Assembly (NCBI GenBank): GCA_963855995.1
Contig: OY979722.1
Location: forward strand, 5,488,001-5,552,000
Source: Muricea muricata
Lineage: Eukaryota; Cnidaria; Anthozoa; Malacalcyonacea; Plexauridae
Direction: 5' to 3'
DNA length: 64,000 nucleotides
Part shown: positions 23,601 through 35,361 of the stretch, one piece after another
How the letters are laid out: each line of letters starts with the position of its first letter
Numbering within the stretch: the first letter of the stretch is position 1
Notes under the pieces: model-generated
What the model was told of the DNA's origin: nothing
The model's input: only the letters and a program-made list of their open reading frames with translations
Database searches by the model: none
Translations under genes and position numbers: made by a program

Positions 23601-26600
23601 AGTCTTAATGATATTCAACATTGACTAGGGGGACACGCGGGAGAATTTGGGGAAGGGGGATGGGCGCGTGCTGTCCACAGTAATTTTTCTAGAAAGGGTC
23701 AGAAAGAAATCCACTTTCCTGCTTTTAATCCCCTATATGAGCTTTATGAAAATCGTTGGAGCTTAGTGATCGTTTTCACTAATCGTAGGTCTGCGAAAAT
23801 TTTTCAAACAAAGCATATCATATTGCAAGAGGAATTTAATTGTTTAGATCCAAAATAGACTGTTATTAGATCACTACACCATACCAGTACCTTTTCGTCT
23901 TTTCAGATCGCCTGGTTTGTACAGCAATACGCACAGCGAGCCAGCATCGGAAAGAAGGTTTATAAGATCTATCAACTGGAGCTTACCTGTAGCAAGACGT
24001 CAGTTGGCCACAAAACACTCCTCGACTTATTAGCATGGTGTAAGGTTGAACGTAACAATGTCACGATTCCTATAGCTTTCCCCAAATGGCTCGCGCAATG
24101 GTCAGCATTCGTGTCTTTCACACCTGTTGGCAGATTAAAATGGCTAATTGGACCTTTAACCTTTTAGACGAAATTTTGAAAAAAATCGAAATAGGAAAAA
24201 ATATTACCACAGCTTGAAAGAGCATCCTAAACTTAGTAAAACTGCAAAGTTTGGTTCTAAACTGTTGTAAACTATAGAAAATATAGCCTTGCGAAGTTGG
24301 CAAATTTTCTGTAGTTTTGTATCATCCGTGAGAAAAATTACCTGTCATACAAATGTATACAATATTTCCCAAATTCGCAAGGCTATATTTTCTGTAGTAT
24401 ACAACATCTTACAACCAACCTTTGCAATTATACTAAGTTTAGGTTGCTCTTTCAAGTTTTTTCAAAATTCCGTCAAAAAGGTAAAAGGTCCATTCGAGTT
24501 TCTGATCAGTTTACAAACCCTGTGCTACTAACACAATCAAACCAGTTTGATTTTTAAAAATTCTGCCACATATTGGGGAGACAAAATTCTGTCGCGGCAA
24601 CAAAATTTTCAGATATGAAATTCTCCAGTTCACTCGACGGAATTTGTTGCTGCGACATTTGCAGCGATTTTTCACTTTGTGTGTTTTGGCCTTCATATTT
24701 CCCAGTGATTTTCTAAGCGACCCAATAAAGTTACTTCTTCCTACCTATTCCTTCAAGTTTTAAATATAAAATAGATGAAACTATTTTTTCAGAATAATTT
24801 TCCAGTTCTTCTGTGTCAGCAAACGGATTGTTATGCAAATATTCCTCCTGAAAAAAAATCAAGGTAATATATATTTTTGATCTTCTGAAATTTTGCCCAT
24901 TGCATAATAAACAATTATTGAATGAGGTCGAGCAGGATATGAGATATTATTAATTTAAGGCAGAGGTTTGTTCGGCTTCGGCGGATAACACAAACCGAGG
25001 CCTTAATAATTCCTCATATCCTGCGAGAACCGAATTCAAGAATTGTTTTATTATTTTTTAAAATATTTTAAATTCAGTTTAAACGCTTGCTTTCTAAAGA
25101 AGAAGACACAAGCTGCTAATAATGGAACAGCATGAAACTGTTCGGAAACTTTATAAAAATATTCTTAAAACAATTGTCAGATTTCAAGGTCAGTCAAAAG
25201 CCGCATAAGTTATAGCGTGACGTCATATCTTATTTCAATATACGACGAAATGAGTCATAATGTCGTATATTTGTTTTCAACGTGCGATGAAATGGCTCAC
25301 AATGTCGTATATTTATTTTCAACCCCAAATTTGGACAACTACCAAGTGGATATGACGATTTCCCCGACAGCTATTAACCAATCAAAACACCTAAAATATT
25401 TTCAATAAATAATAATTTTGTTTATTTCACCATTATCATGAGTTTTGAACGTTCTAAAAAGCATTGGAAATGTTTTGGCAGGCTATGTCTGAAGAGGTAA
25501 GTCAGTAAGTCGTGACGTGATTTGCAGAAATCCTGATCGATTTTAGAATCTCAATCTCATTTCATTATAAATGTTCTTGCTTCAAAATTGGCTGACTGAA
25601 TTCAATTCTGACTGATGCTTTTATCAGTTATAGTTTTCAGATCAGTTGATGTACCACAATCACTTTTCGATAGTAACAAATGCGGTGTCTGCAATTTACC
25701 AACTCGCTAAATCGGTTCGTTGTTTTAATTATCGCGATTTCTTTCATTCCAGTCCTTCGTAATCAAAATCGTGATCAGACAACGAAAACAAGAATTTGGT
25801 GAGTTGGTAACAATGAAACTGGTGCTCAACTCTCGAAAAAAAAATATTGACTTGAAGTTGATGCTGTACTCTTGTTGGAATACCTTGACTAAGTCAGACA
25901 CTCGAAAGTTGGGATTCATGACCATTTATATACAGTAGCCCTTGAATGCTGCGTGATCTTAAGCGCTCTCGAGTTTAATATTCCTAAACATCCCCCCCAA
26001 AAATTATCATTGTTTCACAAAATAGTAACAATCCTTACTCGTGTAACAAGTAATCTGGTAAACCAAACTTTCGACATGTTGTTCCTCTCGACAGCCTATA
26101 CCACAAACAAAAAGCAATTACGGTCATATAATGTTTTCATGCAGTGTAAACTTTGATTACATCTGCTTGAACATAGTAACGAGAGTAATACTTGGTTTCA
26201 AATATTACTTACAAAACAATGGGACTCATTATTTACAGTTATGTTATTGTCGACGTTTATGCAAAAATTGGTATATACCTGTCTCATCACGTGCTTATTG
26301 CATTTTTGCGCAGACAACCTCAATATTTAATTCATTATGTTCGACTGACGGCTGTTCATGCATAACAAGAAACAATTGACCAAATTAGACATATTACTAT
26401 TTGTTGATTAGTAATAAATACAAGGTAGGACCCACATTTTTGCAAAAAATAATTTACACCAACATCTAGCTAGGTGATCTGAAAACACGGAAAAGTACTG
26501 GCACTAGTTGTCAAATAGAAATCCATTTTTCGAGCCTAACTAGCAAATTTCTCATTAAGTATACTTTATTTCAGTTCCAAATTTCTGGTGGACTTGTAAT

Positions 26601-29033
26601 TTTCTCTACTGAACATGATTACAAAGTTTCAACAAGTTTCATAAAGGAAAATAAAAGATATAAGTGATTAAAAACAACACAATGGATTTTTATTCGGTAG
26701 CTAGTTCCAGGCCTTTTACTCACGGTCAGATCAGCTGGATAAATTATGACCAAAAGTGTGCTTTTGGCAGGTCTTTAAACAATGTATTTTAACTGTGACT
26801 TGAAGTATCACGATCTTTCGTATTAGCTAACTAGTACCTTTAGTAGCTCCTTTGCAACTGGATGATCTGGACATTTTCCCTGAAATATATCACATTGCAC
26901 ACTCAGTGAAGACAAAGTATCCCACTTGTTTCTATGTACAGTATGTTGTCACTTTCATCTTCTTAAAGAGCATTGGCAAAAGAAATCAATTTGATTCATT
27001 TGAAAGAACTTTTAATATTATCATTGAAGGAGTTTTAGCCTAGGAACGACCTTTTCCATGGAAACTACAGTAAAAAAGCATTTTTTTGTCCAAACACATT
27101 GCAGAAGTGTTCACTTAATACAAAGGCAAGCTAGTGACTTATTAACAACTTTGCTACCACAGCCACTTGAAGAAAGTTAAGATCAGAGTTGAAATATTCA
27201 ATTGGTTTGAGCTTTTACCATTGTAAAAATGTTATCAATGGCATCTTTCCAAAACTGCATCTTCATCTTGCCAATTGATTCCACTGTAGAGGACTCACAT
27301 ATCTACAGAGGAATAATGATAATTAATCAATATTTCACGGTTTTCAATGAGGGTAATAATCAGGTGGTAATGACATATTTTGTGAAGACACTAACTTCTT
27401 AAAGGTTGAGTCATGACTCGAGTCACTTTACTTTGGGATCCAGTTGTGATCATGATTCATGCACAGCACAATGATCAATGCTGTCAACCACTTACTACAA
27501 TGTCGTGCTGCACCCTGTCACAACTGTTGTCAACAAACATTGCTCATGGTCATTCACGGTCAACAACCATTGTTCAAACTTGTTTCATTAACTATTGTCG
27601 GGTCTTATTTGCACAACATTGTAACAACTATTGTTCTTTGTCAACATTATCAATATTTTCAATTCAACAAGTGTCTGTTGAACTTTATAACAATATTATT
27701 CAGGCATTGTTTAGCAATTAACGTTGCATCTTGCTTTTGTACATGATTGTGTAGTTAAGGGGTCAACATCAAGATTTAGTTAAATATAAATCAATAACCG
27801 ATCGAGGTAAGACAAAAGTCACAAGCCAGCTTGAGTGAAGTTGATTGTTAATGGCATAGTTAATAGTAGCCAAGTCCCACACTCAATATCTATAATGGGT
27901 TCCATGTTTGAATGGTCTTATTCAAACATGCTTGGGATCTTGCGACTTGCAAGAGTTAAAAAAAGCTTGAAAACATGAGCCACAGGCAAGTGGTTTTCAA
28001 GCTTTCCTCAATTCAAACAATACCCTTAAGTGCTCAAATCAGGCCATCCAACATGGAACCCATTAAATGTGTTTACCCAAACCGGCTTATTATAAATCAG
28101 AGTGCACATACCATACACATTGTTTTATAATCACTAACCGATATACTACAACTTAAGGTTACCACACGAGCTAAACTAACAAATTAGAAGTTATATGCTT
28201 TCCTTTAGGGTGCAGGTTCAATAGTTTTAATAACTTATGATTTTTGTATTTTGTGCTAACTACAGTTCTCACCTTTGCTATCTCAACGTTGAAAGCCCTG
28301 ATAGCGAACAAGAAATGACGATTCTGCTTGTTGGCCAACAGGCAGCAGAGATAATTCTCAAAATCATATTGCCTAAATATACAAGAACATTCAAGGTGCA
28401 AAACAATATCATAAAAATATCCACAGGTCAATTGGTGGATAAAATTTACTTGTCATAGACCTTATGCATAAATTGCGATTGGGACCGTGTATCCTAGGAA
28501 ACAGAAATTTGTGCATTGTTATTGGTCACTCCTCGCAAACAGTGACCAATAACATTGCATAAAGTCCTGTTTCCTAGGATACAAAATCCGGATCATTAGA
28601 TTTATAATGTCTAATGAATGCTCCAAGAATGACAGCTGAGGCTATGTCATCAAATTCCGCAATTAAAAATTCATTGCCCAAATTGCAGGAAATCACATTT
28701 CTGAGGTTCCGGCACCCCTCTCAAACCAATTAGCTTTGGCACTCACCCATTAGTACATGCTGGTTTGTAATTTTACTTCACATGGATTAAAAAATGCACT
28801 TAGACAAATCGTTCCATGAAAATTTTGAAATTAGGATTTCAAGCAGCCAGGCCAGAGTGGCAAGTTTTATGCATTGCATAAGATTCACAACGTTGAGTCA
28901 CAGAACATATTTACCTGACAAGGTTAACACAGTAACTGGCTGTCGATGCAGCATATCTGCTGGACAATTTTATGCTTCTTTGTGGGAAATGGAACAGTCT
29001 ATAAAGCCTACATCTGTTCCACAATGTAGCCAT
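20614..29033 (-). CDS. NDUFAF6: NADH:ubiquinone oxidoreductase assembly factor 6 (squalene/phytoene synthase fold)
   Basis: A mitochondrial complex I assembly factor with a squalene/phytoene-synthase-like fold. Ten exons join in phase to 309 residues: 28915-29033, 28273-28372, 27219-27302, 26838-26879, 26039-26095, 24745-24847, 23987-24123, 23350-23451, 22758-22814 and 20614-20742. The N-terminus is rich in Arg and Ser and lacks acidic residues (RLYRLFHFPQRSIKLSSRYA), as a mitochondrial presequence should be. Matches to human NDUFAF6 occur in every exon: YCVNLVRQYDFENYLCCLL, LFAIRAFNVEIAK, KMQFWKDAI, LENYSEKIVSSILYLKLE, ADHCASHLGKAIGIVTLLRS, LWPTDVLLQHGVSQEDLLRG and ADFDIF near the C-terminus. 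All splice sites are GT-AG. The last intron carries the Mutator-like element at 21.3-22.6 kb. Confidence 0.95.
21065..21300. repeat. Dispersed repeat, copy a
   Basis: CTGCACCCTGTC, AACTGTTGTCAACAA, CATTAACTATTGTCGG and CAATTCAACAAGTGTC occur in the same order here and at 27.5-27.7 kb in the same orientation, so this is a dispersed element of about 200 bp or more. Its last bases overlap the target duplication of the element at 21301. Confidence 0.6.
21291..22586. mobile_element. Non-autonomous Mutator-like (or foldback) element with about 350 bp TIRs and 10 bp target duplication
   Basis: The element runs 21301-22576 and starts GGTAAGCTGTAAAACATGGA; its right end is the reverse complement. It is flanked by a perfect 10 bp direct repeat GTCGCTAAAT (21291-21300 and 22577-22586). 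The inverted arms extend about 350 bp (to about 21653 and from about 22215) and are highly similar. Near each tip is a GGAATCTTGGAATCATG minisatellite. Long TIRs with a 9-11 bp target duplication are the hallmark of Mutator-like elements. The roughly 560 bp interior, with an (AT)n tract at 21910, has no transposase ORF. Confidence 0.85.
24143..24500. mobile_element. Inverted-repeat (MITE-like) element, family 1, copy b
   Basis: Arms at about 24143-24303 and 24325-24500 are reverse complements (GACCTTTAACCTTTT / AAAAGGTAAAAGGTCC; CTTGAAAGAGCATCC / GGTTGCTCTTTCAAG; GCCTTGCGAA / TTCGCAAGGC). Related to the element at 5.1-5.35 kb. It begins about 20 bp upstream of the acceptor of NDUFAF6 exon 7, so it sits right beside a splice site. 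Confidence 0.65.
24900..25061. mobile_element. Palindromic MITE-like element, family 2, copy b
   Basis: Ends ATAATAAACAATTATTGAAT and ATTCAAGAATTGTTTTATTAT match the copy at 7.04 kb; inner arms GCAGGATATGAG / CTCATATCCTGC and GAGGTTTGT / ACAAACCGAGG form the hairpin. Lies in an NDUFAF6 intron just upstream of exon 6. Confidence 0.6.
27500..27690. repeat. Dispersed repeat, copy b
   Basis: Same ordered motifs as the copy at 21.07 kb (CTGCACCCTGTC, ACTGTTGTCAACAA, TTTCATTAACTATTGTCGG, AATTCAACAAGTGTC). Without an insertion at its end it shows what the 21 kb copy looked like before the Mutator-like element arrived. Confidence 0.6.
27890..28072. mobile_element. Inverted-repeat element in NDUFAF6 intron 2
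   Basis: AATGGGTTCCATGTTTGAATGG on the left pairs with CCATCCAACATGGAACCCATT on the right, with an inner hairpin AAAGCTTGAAAACA / TTTTCAAGCTTT. Non-coding. Confidence 0.55.
28485..28586. mobile_element. Near-perfect palindrome in NDUFAF6 intron 1
   Basis: TGTATCCTAGGAAACAG pairs with CTGTTTCCTAGGATACA, and TGCATTGTTATTGGTCACT with AGTGACCAATAACATTGCA, leaving an apex of about 10 bases. A short foldback/MITE hairpin. Confidence 0.6.
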
Positions 29034-29492
29034 TAAACATTACCACCCCCCTGTCCAGAATGGTGTGGGTACTGGGTGCTGCTCAGTGGTGCTGCCTGGC
29101 CAAACAACCTCCTACAAATTTGACCAAAAACACCGAACATTCTTCCACTTGTAGGAAGTCCTGCATGTCATATTTGACAGAAAAGTATCGCAAGAAAAAG
29201 TCGCGGAGAAATAGCTGATGATTAAAACGCATTAGGATAGGTTCAGTGGATAGGCTTAGTTCGCATAGTGTGATAAAAAGCAACGATATTTAATTACTTG
29301 TATTGGTTTGCAGAATGTTTCAAACTCGTGTAAAAGTTCTTGGGAAATTTAAAAATACACGTGCTATGCAAATTAAAGGAATTTTATAATTTATGCAAGT
29401 TTAGAACCATCTCCACATGCTAAAACAAAACAATATGGAGGTCAACTTTAGAAGATTCGTACTCGATTGGAACTAGAAACTTAAACGCGAAA
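29034..29492. promoter_or_regulatory. Shared bidirectional promoter region between NDUFAF6 and the ankyrin gene
   Basis: The two start codons are 459 bp apart and point away from each other, so both promoters and 5' UTRs must fit here unless untranslated exons lie elsewhere. No TATA box is obvious for either gene. The assignment rests on gene geometry only. Confidence 0.5.
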
Positions 29493-32400
29493 ATGTCCGT
29501 CAGATGCACGCCGTTTTGCAGTCCCTGTGACAAGGGCTACAAACACCATGAGCTACTAGTCGCTCTGTTAAACACGAGGGATGATTGTGCGGGATTGTCC
29601 GACGATGCCGATCACGAGGTTCTCCAACACGCTATTAAAAAGTACAAAAACAAAGGATGGGACATCAACACCGAGATCCAGGAAGAGAATGAGGAATTTC
29701 GGTTTCCACTGTTGCACTGGGCTTGCGTACTGGGCAAAATACGCACAGTGCGTTGGCTGTTAGATAATGGTTTGTGGTCCAATGAATTTTAATATTCATG
29801 TTTTGGACAGATCACATATGTACAGTGTACTCTATGTTGACAAATCGCAACGCAAAACGTCATAAAAACATTTTTATCTAAAGTCGCTCAACCAGCCTTA
29901 AAAACGCCGAGGGTCGCAATTAAATCCCCTCATAACTAATTTGCTTGTATATTTTTCAGTTGCGGCCTTTTAAATTCAGGTCGGGTCTGGTCGGCAATCG
30001 GGAAATGCTGGGTGGAAAACATGTATTTGCTCACTGCTTCCAAGGAGGAACAAGTTTCTCCTGGCAGACAAATACACGCCAAAAGTGTTGACTTGTAACA
30101 GTTTGTTGAAAATACAGTGAAGATGTTTTTGGGGCAACAACATTCCTCAATCGGCCTGCAATTAGGTGTAACAAAGCCAAACAACATTGTTGAAAACCAG
30201 GCTCGATGTTGCCCCCACAACATTGTTGCATCCTATTTTCAACAGTATCTGATTTTTGGCAGCGTACTCATATCAATTTTGCACCTTACATTACTTGCAC
30301 TTACTGACTGGGCGACTTGCACGTACAGACTCAGACCTTTTGCGCCTCTACTCAAAGCTGAAAGTTAAAGTCTACTTGCAGCTATGTATAGGCAAAGACA
30401 CATGTTTTCTAACCTGGGGCAAATGCAGTCCTGATTTCCAACCAGTATGGAAAGCTTGGCCTGTGCATGCTTGATAATTGTTAGTTCATCAACAGTTGTA
30501 CACTTTGCGGGTTAATGCATGCTCTGTCGTCAGGCTGATTACTGAGTTTCTGATGGTTAGGAACTCACTTCTGTTCCTTTAATAACAACATATCAAGTTC
30601 AGCTGCCAAAGTATCAGGCTAGCATTTTAAAGGTTGCTGGTAAGCATCCTTCTGTTGCTAGGCATATTTTTCAGTTTGCTTGGTGTGGACATAAACTCTA
30701 GTAACAAAAAATATACAGGGCTCAAAATAAAAATTCCAAATATTCACATTTTTGAGGCTTTTTCCATGTGCACATTTTTAATTGGCTGTTTTTACAACAA
30801 GGATGTTTTTGCCAATGGTAGCGCTTTGTTAAATGTGAAGATTGAAAGAAAGCGGTAAAATTTGCAAAAGCTATAAGTTGCAAAACATCTAATCATTAGT
30901 CCCTAGTAGGTGTTGTGAAACGTCAGCTGCAGCTGACTGTTTTTTGAACTCTGCATCATTTTTCACCAGAACACAATATTCTAGGGGCAGGTGTTTCATT
31001 ATTTTCAGTACATTTAAATACTCTTTTAAGACATAAGCAAACTGTTTTCCACTGTTTGAAACATTACAATTTCATTTCATGGAAGTCGACAGACATGTAA
31101 AAGCAACCCCGTATTGGTTGGTGCTTTCATTTGTATGGTCAAAATGATCTTACCAATAAAACTTACAAATACAATTTAGCCTATTGTAGCTTCGATACCA
31201 AAGTCTAATATCAAAATTTACTCGGTTAGAGGGAATCCTATCATTCATTCTTGCTTTAAAAATATTGGTCGGACCAATTAGGCGTTGTAAATGAAGAGCA
31301 ACATCCTCGATCTTCCTTTTTTCCAGGTTTCTGCTCTACAGTGCGAACAAAGGACACTCAAGAGACGTGCATTCATAGAGCATTGATGACCCTACCGGAG
31401 ATATCTTCTACGAAAAGTGGTCGATTAAGCATGTCGAGATTCGAAACGATTCTGCCATATTTTCGAGATTGCCTTTCCATGGGCGACCACCGTCAGAACA
31501 CTCCACTACACGTTGCTGCACAATTCCTCGTGCAGAACAGGTGCTACACTTTGTACGAAAATCTCTTTCTAACCATGCTGGCGGGGATTAAGAAGATGCC
31601 TTTCGCAAAACAAGAGGCCTGCCTCAATGCTCAAAACAGCTCTGGGGACACCGTGCTCAATTTGCTGGCCTCGGGCTGCAAGTCGCTGGCGGTAATAGAA
31701 AAAGTAGTAGACGCCGGCGCTGATAGCATGATAGTAAACAAATTAAGCATCGGACCACTTGACAATGCAGAAAGGCACGGCTTTGTACACATTGCAAACT
31801 TCTTGAAAAGTTCGTTGCTAAGAGGATGTGGCATACTTCAGTCTGATACGGAGTATCGCACTAGGTTGCTAAACGAGGACGCGAGGAAACGTAGGTCGGA
31901 GCGACGGTCCACCTACTATAGCACAATGGCGTCGCTTAACATGTTCTGTCGAGCTGATGCCAATGACTCGGAGAAGTCGTCTGAATTGCAGCAGCTGAGC
32001 AGCCCCAGCAAAGGGTCGGAAAAGAGCAGCAAGTCAAACGAATTTGAGGGAATAGAGAACATTGATTTGGAAACGGAGGTTTGTATTAGATACCGCTGAT
32101 ATTTAGGCTGTTGCGGTATTGGGGAAATCCCTTATCCCGATATACCAAAATAAAATACCTGTAATATCATTGTTTTACATGATTCGCCACACTTAACAAA
32201 TCTCTCAGAATGCAAGGACTTGCTGTTTCTAAAACCTCAGATTTCAACAACCTCCCCCCCCCTGCACTAACAATATGCACTAGTTAGCATATGACAACAC
32301 GAAACTTTCAGGTTCCAGTGCGTCTGCGCTCAGACATCGCTAACCAATCATATTGAAAAACAAAAATAGAAAACCCTCAAAATGGCGCGTTAGCCAATTA

Positions 32401-35361
32401 GCGTAGCGCAAAAATGCCAGTTTCACAACTAGCATACTTGCTCCAGTGCAGTACAATCATCAATACATTTTGGGTTGACCCCCACTCAGAATTACTGAAA
32501 AAGGTTCCAGTGAAACCCAAGAATAGCGGTGGACGCGAGTATTGTCTAAGTGCCCCCCCCCCACTTATAGTAGATGCACTCTAAATTGCCCTCCTAACTC
32601 TCTGGGTAGCTCAATACCAAAAGCGTCTTATTAACTACTGTATTTTTTTGTTACAATTCTACAATAAAAGTTGAGATTTTAGTAAAATTTTATTTCCACT
32701 GGAAGCTCTTGGTAACTATCTTAGATCCGATTAGCCGTAACTCCAGGTTCTGGAAAAATGGGAGCATTTGGCTGGTTTGTGCTGGAAGCTATTTTCCCGC
32801 AGCCTCTTTCGTCTTTCGGCCTTCAATCTCTGGCTGCTTTTAAGACCTTTCCACTACGGATCTTCCAGCCGATGTATTGTAATATTATTAAAATGTCTTC
32901 AGACATTCAGCACGATAATTGCTGTATTTAAAGGACGAAGACACGTCCAGTCAATCAAGTCAAATGTCGTCATCGATACTGCGAAATATTAACAATACCG
33001 AGCACACACCGACATCAAAATACCCAGCAGTATTAGAAAAATCACGCGCGCCATTAGAGCAATCTACTCCTCCGTTAGAACAAGCAGCTTCTCCATTAGA
33101 ACGGTCAAGAGCTCCATTAAGAAAATCGAGCGTTCCATTGGAACAATCAACAGCACTACCACTCAAGCATGATGATTATGATGATTCTGAGATGTGTACT
33201 TGCTTCGAGGTTCGTGATATTGTAGTATGATCCTAATCAGTCGGGCTTTAAAATCCAGGGGGGGTCCTCCCTATGTAAAGAGGACACCGGATTCCTACTT
33301 GTAAATTTTGACGAAGTCCAGAATTTCTTTACGCAAGGCGAATTTTTTGTTGGAAAATTATTGAACAAGTGACTTTTGTAAACTCTGTTCGACGTTTCAC
33401 CATCAAATTTTGAATACAAGATGGTAAATGTGCACTGTAATTTTCGGCGAGAATTTACTTTAAAAAACAAGCAAAATTTTTTTACAAAAATGATCGTGAA
33501 AAGCAACGATTTTCTCTCTCAAAATAGCGGATTTTAAGGCTTGGTGGCTCAGGGTGAAGAAGGATGATTTATTTATTTTTTGTACCCGACTGATACCCCC
33601 ATCATAGTTATGAAAATTCACTATTTACCCAGCTAGACAGATATGAATTTTAGGTTAGGTTGGAGTTTGTGCATTTGTTTGCCTAGAACGACTGCTTCGT
33701 GTGGTATGTTTCTATTTTATCACACTATCGTCTAATGTCTCCTCTATTTTTCAGGATGAAAATGACAACGCGGTAATAATTGTTAACGATAAGAATGAGC
33801 AAGATAAAAAAGGTTCGCCAGGAAAACTCCTTTGAAGCACAATTATTCTGCATTATGTGCATTCTGTTGCGTAGGATAACATCAAAAAGCGAAAAGAACT
33901 TGATGTATTCGTGGGTTTTATAACACGTCATAGATCTCAGTTCGACGTTCAAGTTTAGTCTGATTACAGACATACGTTTTGCTGCCCTGAAATTCGCGGC
34001 ATGGTTCGGCAGAACGTAGGTCTGAGGAAAATCGTGTCAAAACGCTCTGTCATAAACCTAGCTTTTGCAAACTCCCACTCAAATGTTAGGGCAGCTCCTC
34101 GAAATACAGACCTAGTCATCAGAGTAAATTCAGTGTGGTACGCTTTGTTTTATTTTTGTTTGCAAAACGCATATTTTTGTATGTTTTTTCAATCCCCTTC
34201 CTCCATGCGAACAGCCTTAGGTGCTGATATACTGTGGAAGCCCTAGCATTTATTTTACCTTGGGTTTTTTGCCCCACCCATTATATTAAAAGGGCAAAAG
34301 CTTTATTAAGAAAGCTTACTTTCATCAGGGTCCTGCGAAAGATTAAGAAATTTTAAAAAAAAATGGGCTTTCAATTGCACCTACTTATAGATCAGTCTTG
34401 CTTCGAAATCATTTTTATGTAAAAAGTATTTTTCAAGCTCTGAGGTAAGTGTTTAATCTCAAGCACAAATTACGTTCGTGTTATAGACTCCGACGTAAAC
34501 TTGTTCAACACCATGAAAGAAGCCGGTGTGTTGGAAAACCTAAATGACGTTATAGCAAAAACCATGGAAGGTCATTTGGAGCGCATAAAGACGCTCGAAG
34601 ACTCGATGAATGGTGAATTCTAGTTATTTTATGTTTAATAATACTGGTTCTTACAAGTCGATTTTAAGCTCTTTCATTTTGTGCCTAAAGATTCATTACA
34701 ATACAACATGGGCACAGAGACATGAGAGCAAACAAGCAGAGCATGTTTTAGATGCAATTTAATTTACATGTAACTTCGCCAGTGTTTAATATATTTTCGT
34801 GTACACTACTTGAACGTTCTCGATAAAGCTTTTATGAATACTCTTGATTAGAAATAGTGTTGTTCCCGCATGAAAATAATAGTAAAAGCTATTCAGGAAA
34901 TAAAATTCTGAAAGGTGCAGTATTCTGGAATGTTTAAATAAACGTCAGATTTGGCATTGTGCCTTTACATTTTGATTCTTCAATCGCAATTACAAGTCTA
35001 ATTACCCGCAAATCAATGACTCAAATTTTAAACGAAGCTCGATGCACGGAATTTTTTGTTTCCATACGCCTTTCAAAAAAGAACCACTAAATTGCACCTC
35101 AGCATCGTTTTAAAACTTCTTTTAGAGTTGAATGCAAAACAAGAGGAACGCAATACAGAAGAGAAAAGGATCAAAAGGGAACTATCACGAAAGAAACGTG
35201 AGGTCGAGAAACTAAATTCTGAGCTTTATAACGTGAGGAGACAGTCGATGAGTACTAGCAAGAAACGCAAGGTAATGGAGGAGGAGACTAGGGATTTGCG
35301 AAAGAAATTGGTTTGTTGTGAAACTCTCTTGGAAACTGTGCCCAAAGATAGCTGTAAATAA
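29493..35361 (+). CDS. Ankyrin-repeat and coiled-coil protein
   Basis: Six exons join in phase to 574 residues: 29493-29769, 31327-32078, 32934-33209, 33755-33812, 34487-34612 and 35126-35361. Ankyrin-type helices are visible at FPLLHWACVLGKIRTVRWLLDNG (exon 1), NTPLHVAAQFL and GDTVLNLLASG (exon 2), and the first repeat runs across the exon 1/2 junction. A Ser/Lys-rich linker follows, then a degenerate run of PLEQ/PLER units (exon 3), an acidic segment, a short helix (VNLFNTMKEAGVLENLNDVI) and a strongly charged C-terminal coiled coil (EERNTEEKRIKRELSRKKRE...). The acceptor of exon 3 (TTTAAAG|GAC) is weak, so that junction is the least certain. I do not recognise an orthologue with confidence; ankyrin plus coiled coil suggests a scaffold. 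Confidence 0.8.
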
